In this document: positions 58,723 to 64,000 of the stretch, one piece after another
How the letters are laid out: every line of letters starts with the position of its first letter
Position numbering within the stretch: position 1 is the first letter of the stretch
DNA from: Labyrinthula sp. Ha
Lineage: Eukaryota > Sar > Bigyra > Labyrinthulida > Labyrinthulaceae
Assembly (NCBI GenBank): GCA_015227615.1
Contig: JAALGZ010000019.1
Span: forward strand, 372,001-436,000
Length of the DNA stretch: 64,000 bases
Direction of reading: 5' to 3'
Program-made: the position numbers and the translations under genes
Notes under the pieces: model-generated
Databases searched by the model: none
What the model was told of the DNA's origin: nothing
What the model saw: only the letters and a program-made list of their open reading frames with translations

Positions 58723-60924
58723 ATGAAAAAAGCAAATAAGAGAAAACTTCAATACAAGCGAAACTCTCGCTCGAGAAATAATGATCCAACAACGATGTAT
58801 CAGAAGAAAAGAAGCTCTTACTCCCAGATCAAACGCCTTTCCAATATCCAGCCATCGAAAGTGTCAGTTCACCCAAAGCCCCTGAAAGAAAAACACAAAG
58901 TTGACGATAACACAAAGTTCTACTCAACCATATTTCCTCAAAATGATAGTGTTTTACAGAAAGAAAGTGCTCTCAAATCTTTCCATGAAGTTTTTGATGT
59001 GAAGTTAGAAGAGTTTGAACTTTCTCTTGTTAAAAATGATGTCCAAAAATTTAAATCAGCCTTTTTATGCTTAAGAAAAATAACGAACAAGAAAGAGATT
59101 CCATTGAAGTTCAATCGCAACGGTACATTACCACTGAGTGATAACAAAATGTCTTCTGTAACCTATCTACAATTCGCAGCATGGAACGGGTATGCCGAGA
59201 TAGTACAAGAGTTGTTAGAACATGAAGCTGATCCCAACTATAGATTGAAAGACAAAGGTATGGGGTTCTCCGCGTTGCATTTTGCAGTCCTAAGTGGCAG
59301 AAAGGATATCATTAAGTTATTAATTCAACACAAGGCTGACACATTTATGAAAAGTTTCGGGCCTTTTTTTGTGGACCCTGTGCAGATGAGTTTTTACCTT
59401 GGTGTGACAGATGTGTTGGAGTTTATAGTTGAAGAAGTTGATTATCTGAATCTTATATTTGAAAATCAAGATCTAAAGAAAAGTTTAGGTGAAGCTTTTT
59501 TTAATGATTATGTTCATCAAGGCTGTAATGTTTCATACATTGTAAGGGAGTTAATAAAAAAGGATTACTACTTCAACATTTTGCAAACTGCACGGGATGA
59601 ACAAGGTCGATCTTTGTTTGATCTTTGTGTGTTATGTGGAGATTCCCAGGGTATGAGATATCTTTTTTCCAAAGGGATTTACTCAGCCAATTGGAATTCT
59701 GTTTTCTACTTAGCTGCTTTTACCCCGAAGGGTCTTCCAAAAAAACTTTCTTATTTTACATATATCTCTGTATTAGATTTGGTCCTGAAATATTTTGATA
59801 TAAATGTTAATGAGAGGGCGGATTTTGTACACGAAGCTACTGGAAATAATGTGTTACACTGTTTATCTTTGTTGAAGTGGGATTATAATGAAGATGAAAT
59901 AACACAGGAACATGTGGCGGAGATCGCTGACATCTTATTTGAGCATAGAATTTGTTTCATTGACAACACCGAGGACCTTTCAAAAGATGAAGTTGCTAAA
60001 TTTCATCGGATATTTAAAATCCACAATGCGAATATCCCTTTAGAAATAGGTGATGGAGGTTCTGTGAGCACTGGAAAAAGCTCTGAGCTGACTCAGTGGT
60101 TTGTCTTTTCGTTTCTAGCAAATTTTCTTGTACAAAGATTCTCTTTGACTGAGAAAATGATGGACGAAAACTTAGCAGGAAATAATATTTTGCACTTGGC
60201 TGCGCGGTCTAAAAATTACGAACTAGTTGTTTACTACCTCGCAGATACTGCAGTGAGAATACAACCAAATGAAGATGGTTATACCACCCTTCATTTAGCA
60301 CTTTTCATTGACGCAAAACCCTTTTCAAGTGCTTTTTATTCAGAAACTGTAAATGCACAGAAAACTGCTGATGCCCTGTTACGGAGGAAACCAAAATTAG
60401 CAAAAGTGTTTTCTGCGAACGTTGCTAAAATTCCCCCATTAGTGTTGGCTGCCAATGTTTCTCATGATCTCTTTCTTTTGGTGCTACAATATTTGGTACC
60501 AAAAAATGATAAGTTCACGAAATCAAATCGAAAGCTCCTGCGAACATATTCCATGTGTAAAGGAACTGGTTTTCATATTTTACATGCTTGTGCGCGGGGT
60601 GAGAATGAAGAAACAATGCTTTACTTGCTTGAAGAAGGTGAAAATGGAAACCGATTAGGAAATATCTTTGGAATAGGTATAAACGAGAAAGAGAAAGCCA
60701 AAGGAGCAACTGCTTTAGATTATGCTTGTGTGAAAAAGAATAGTTCCCTGATATCAAAGCTCACTCACTTCGGTGGTCAAAGAGGGATTAGGATGAAAGG
60801 CAGAAAGGTTAAGGAGCAGAAGAAAGAGGCAGCCTATGGGCTAGAAATTAGTGACGAATATGCTATTGCTATAAAAGAAGGAATACGATCAGAAAGAAAC
60901 AGAAACTTTAGAAAGGATATATAG
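58723..60924 (+). CDS. Ankyrin-repeat protein
   Basis: The protein is 733 residues from the ATG at MKKANKRKLQ; the frame is open 8 codons further, but only to a TTG. The first 60 residues are strongly basic (KKANKRKLQYKR, YQKKRSSYSQIKR), a possible nuclear or RNA-binding tail. Ankyrin repeats are recognisable at about 145-180 (TYLQFAAWNGYAEIVQELLEHEADPN), 185-215 (FSALHFAVLSGRKDIIKLLIQHKAD), near 300 (GRSLFDLCVLCGDSQGMRYLFSKG), near 500 (GNNILHLAARSKNYELVVYYLAD), then GYTTLHLALFID, and near 620 (GFHILHACARGENEETMLYLLEEG) with ATALDYACVKKN. Repeats are spread out and partly degenerate, with long linkers. It probably acts as a scaffold; the partner is unknown. It is convergent with the Myb/SANT gene, with about 140 bp between stops. 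Confidence 0.88.
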   Translation: MKKANKRKLQYKRNSRSRNNDPTTMYQKKRSSYSQIKRLSNIQPSKVSVHPKPLKEKHKVDDNTKFYSTIFPQNDSVLQKESALKSFHEVFDVKLEEFELSLVKNDVQKFKSAFLCLRKITNKKEIPLKFNRNGTLPLSDNKMSSVTYLQFAAWNGYAEIVQELLEHEADPNYRLKDKGMGFSALHFAVLSGRKDIIKLLIQHKADTFMKSFGPFFVDPVQMSFYLGVTDVLEFIVEEVDYLNLIFENQDLKKSLGEAFFNDYVHQGCNVSYIVRELIKKDYYFNILQTARDEQGRSLFDLCVLCGDSQGMRYLFSKGIYSANWNSVFYLAAFTPKGLPKKLSYFTYISVLDLVLKYFDINVNERADFVHEATGNNVLHCLSLLKWDYNEDEITQEHVAEIADILFEHRICFIDNTEDLSKDEVAKFHRIFKIHNANIPLEIGDGGSVSTGKSSELTQWFVFSFLANFLVQRFSLTEKMMDENLAGNNILHLAARSKNYELVVYYLADTAVRIQPNEDGYTTLHLALFIDAKPFSSAFYSETVNAQKTADALLRRKPKLAKVFSANVAKIPPLVLAANVSHDLFLLVLQYLVPKNDKFTKSNRKLLRTYSMCKGTGFHILHACARGENEETMLYLLEEGENGNRLGNIFGIGINEKEKAKGATALDYACVKKNSSLISKLTHFGGQRGIRMKGRKVKEQKKEAAYGLEISDEYAIAIKEGIRSERNRNFRKDI

Positions 60925-61066
60925 CATATGAAAAACAACTTGTGTACAAACGTTGTTTCCCTTTATTGCACATAGATTTCAATCCTTCAATATCACAAAT
61001 TACATAACAAAAACCAAAAAAATATTCCTCTATCTCAATAAAAGTTTCTATGACTTTTTAATCTCT

Positions 61067-62092
61067 CTAGTACTGAAGTTGTACAAATGCTCCTCTTGGT
61101 TTGGTGAAAAATGAGGTAGCCAGGCAATTGATAGCACTAACTCTCTGTGCCATCGGAGTTCCATTTCTAGGTTCATATGCATATTCTCTAAAGAAACACT
61201 TTTCTTGTGGAGTTAATTCCAAATCATTCTTTCTAGCTATTTTCTTGCTCATCTTTTTACTCACCAACTTTTCTCTTTCACTAAATCCACCTCTTCCAGT
61301 TACACCAGGAACAGAAACAACAATCTCAGGATACCTCTTTCTAAATACCTGACCTCTTGATTTATATCCTCTGCTCGATTTTGCAACTGGGCTTCCTGTT
61401 GAATATGTAATTTTTGGCTTTGATCTCACTCGAGAACTCTTTCTTGGTTTATCCTCGTACATCTGACTACCAAGAGACAAATCCAAATTAGTCAAAGAAA
61501 CTAGGGGCTTTCTTTTCTTCCTGGGTTTTCGAGTAGATTTAGCTCTTCTGTAAGGAACATAGCCATCTTGCTTTTTGTACTCTGGCGGCTCTCCTTTTAC
61601 GTGCTGTTTCAAGTAGACGTGCCATCTACACTTAATGCTACTTTCAGTTCTTCTTGGAAAATACTAAATCTTACCATGAAACAAAAATAAATACATCTCG
61701 CATTAATCTCCAGTTTTTACCTATACAGATAAGCATACAAAAAAAAATGAAATGAGTTGGAGAAAGGTCATGTACCATGCTTCATGACAAGCCCAATTAG
61801 TTTCGCGTCTTCTTCTTTTGTCCAGAAAACTGTGCCAGGCCGAATAGCCACTGGGTACCCTAATTATTAAAAAGCATTTAAAAGATTAAATGGAAATTCC
61901 TCTTTTTATTCGTCCGTTTCTTGATTCGAGAGTTGGGTTTGGAAATTTTCGAAGACGGTGAAAATGAAGAAAATATGTACTAATATGAGAAGAAATAGCT
62001 GTAGCTATTTTATTTTGACTGGATATACATGTTTGACTATTTAAATTTGAATTATTAGGGATATCTGGTTGTTGTGTGCAAGTTGAAGACAT
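61067..62092 (-). CDS. Spliced Myb/SANT-domain DNA-binding protein
   Basis: Splicing assembles one Myb repeat. The exon at 61859-61776 gives VFWTKEEDAKLIGLVMKHG. After a 55-nt intron (61775-61721), the 26-nt exon 61720-61695 gives KNWRLMRD. After a 31-nt intron (61694-61664), the last exon (61663-61067) gives YFPRRTESSIKCRWHVYLKQHV and the C-terminal 175 residues. Phases match at each junction and rebuild the three tryptophans of a Myb repeat. The C-terminal part is very basic (RRAKSTRKPRKKRKP, KPRKSSRVRSKPK). A first exon is less certain: 62092-61981 (MSSTCTQQPDIPNNSN..., polar and Q/N/S-rich) would join in phase across a 121-nt intron, giving about 272 residues in all. Part of the exon set is firm; the start is inferred. 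It is probably a transcription factor or chromatin protein. Confidence 0.78.
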
Positions 62093-64000
62093 GTAAAATC
62101 TTTCCTTCAAATTTTTGCTTTTTCTTTTTTGGAACAGTTCAACGGCTCCAAATGATGATTCGGCAAATTTGACCAACGATTTATTTTGGGCAAAAAATAA
62201 AATGCATTATATAGGAAGTAAAACCGTATTATATATTTAATAGAGAAAGTACTTAACTAATAGTATAATTGTCTTAACTTGCAAACTATTTTGAAGTATT
62301 ACTTCATTTGACAGTATTATAATCTGTTATAATTGATGAGTGTTGTACAAAGTTTCTTTGGCAGAAATTGGGTAGATTAGAATCCTTTCTTCTGGTGTCA
62401 GTTTGAATAAAAGGTATCTCACTTGGAAATGTAATGTTCCAGCTCCATAATAAATAATTGAAATTTTAAAATGTTGCATGTAGCATCATGAAGCTTTGTC
62501 ATAAAAGTTTAACCTTCAGAAGAATATCTACTGAGGAGGTGGTTCTACTGTGCAATTTAGTAAACACGGCTTAAGAGAAAGTTTTAATACGTAGTATACC
62601 GAGTAAATCCCCTGATTCAAGTTCCCTTAAAAGCAGAAAACTAAGAAAAAAATTCAACTAGGAGTTTTTTCCTGTCATTTGGCATCGAATTTGATATAAA
62701 TTAACAATAATTATTTGATACTTGTTTTGTTTCTAATTATCAATAAAAGAATAAGGATCTTCATTTTTATTAAATTACTTTAATTTGATTTGGATTATCA
62801 ATTCATAATCAATACAAGGCTAGGTCGCAAGGCCCTAGGCCAAGAAGTCAATAAATACAATTTTTATTCTTGTAATGTACGCAAAGCTTCAAGAAATTAG
62901 CCACATGGCCCAACCACATCCTACTGCTGGATTGTTCACGAGTCATGTTGCCAGATTTTAGATCTTTTTATACGATGTAAAAAATACCTAAGAAATCTTC
63001 TGATATTTAAGAGAGGGTAGCATAGTCCATCTTCATTCTGATAATCAATTGATATTCAGAATATAATCAGAAATATTTGATGAAAATCTATATCTCAGTT
63101 AATTCATTGATATTATGAAACCAAATAAGCATCAAGTAACTATTGATGATTTTCATCAAATCTGATGCCTAGTAACAAAAAGTAAATTTGATGAAGTTGT
63201 TGATCCTTGACAAATTTGGTTACTGAAATGATAACTCAAAATTTTGTAGGATGCAGCAATTGTAATCGAAAAGTTTCTTTGTAACTCAAGTAGTCTTCTT
63301 AAGCTAAATCTGTCTAAGTAGCAAGATATTCTTTCGTTGTGTATTGATCAAACTAACTACCTAAATAAAGCTACTTGTATAAACTAAACAATACTCAAAA
63401 CAGTTTCTTCAAGCTTCGCATTGCACAATAGTGAGCCTCAAGTTGAGTTTACCTAAGGTAGCATCAATTTTCCACGTAAGACCTCTGAAAAGTCCTGAGA
63501 GACGCAATCTTACTTTACTCAAGAAGGGCTTGAAACGTCTTAATGTTTTCAAATAGATAGCTGTAATGTAAATAAGTAAATATCAGAGTTAAGACATAAG
63601 CGAACAGAACCCCATTTAAGGCCAATTTAAAAATATGACATTACTAAACGAGAAGCTAAAAGAATCTATTTTCTTGTGTCGATATAGAAGAAGAAGCAAG
63701 GGCGCTCTTTGAGAAATAAGACTTTCTGGAACTTAGAGCTATGGATTTTTTATGTGTTTTGTGGAGCAATTTCCATATTACTTCTGAAAGGTTACAATTT
63801 TAAGCCATATTGTCCACGTGATTTAACTTTTCGCTACAAAGTAGAATATTCGATGTGCCATAGTTAGGTACATTTCAAACTGACCTTAGTTTCAAGTAAA
63901 GTTATTCTTAAAATAATTCCAGTCCTACTGGGTCAGTTTATTAAGGATTCAACACTACTTGCTCCGGTATTACTTTAGCTACCTCTAGCAGCACGCGGAA
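62093..64000. other. Gap at right end
   Basis: AT-rich DNA running to the window edge with no open frame of note. A small GC-rich patch lies near 62820-62960 (around GGCCCTAGGCC). The promoter of the Myb/SANT gene is probably at 62.1-62.4 kb. Confidence 0.45.

Overview
This is AT-rich nuclear DNA from a eukaryote, most likely a unicellular protist. The evidence is spliceosomal-type GT-AG introns of only about 31-55 nt, reconstructed here in two genes. There is also a TRF4-type non-canonical poly(A) polymerase, a tubulin-tyrosine-ligase-like protein, a Myb/SANT protein, a type II Golgi-style glycosyltransferase and an organelle-targeted TypA/BipA GTPase. TAA, TAG and TGA all end genes at the expected places, so the standard code applies. 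The lineage cannot be fixed from sequence alone; a stramenopile-like protist is only a guess.

Layout. Positions 219-1976 hold a broken hAT DNA-transposon transposase. Two paralogous genes for secreted-domain plus seven-membrane-segment proteins lie about 10 kb apart on the minus strand (5716-7431 and 16264-17976), each surrounded by empty AT-rich DNA. A tight cluster at 22.9-29.5 kb holds the TTL-like gene (+), the glycosyltransferase (-), BipA (+) and a ten-segment membrane protein (-). The first two are convergent with 25 bp between stops, and the next two are divergent with 83 bp between starts. At 35363-36376 is a three-exon gene of unknown function. At 43811-44857 is an unrecognised, possibly LRR-like protein. 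At 45.5-52.4 kb a tandem duplication of the ten-segment family holds one intact copy and one dead copy. The right end (56-62 kb) has the poly(A) polymerase, a probable 59-residue membrane protein, an ankyrin-repeat protein and a spliced Myb/SANT gene.

Points of most interest are: a TTL-family protein that has lost its metal/ATP ligands; a duplicated 5' non-coding block of about 340 bp that is far better conserved than most of the coding sequence of the same paralogs; two locally expanding, apparently lineage-specific membrane protein families; and a perfect 12-bp inverted repeat of Myb-type TAACGG sites just before the poly(A) polymerase start codon, in the same window as a Myb/SANT gene. The large gaps (3-9 kb) show no gene I can support. 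A few GC-richer patches inside them could be remains of decayed coding sequence.
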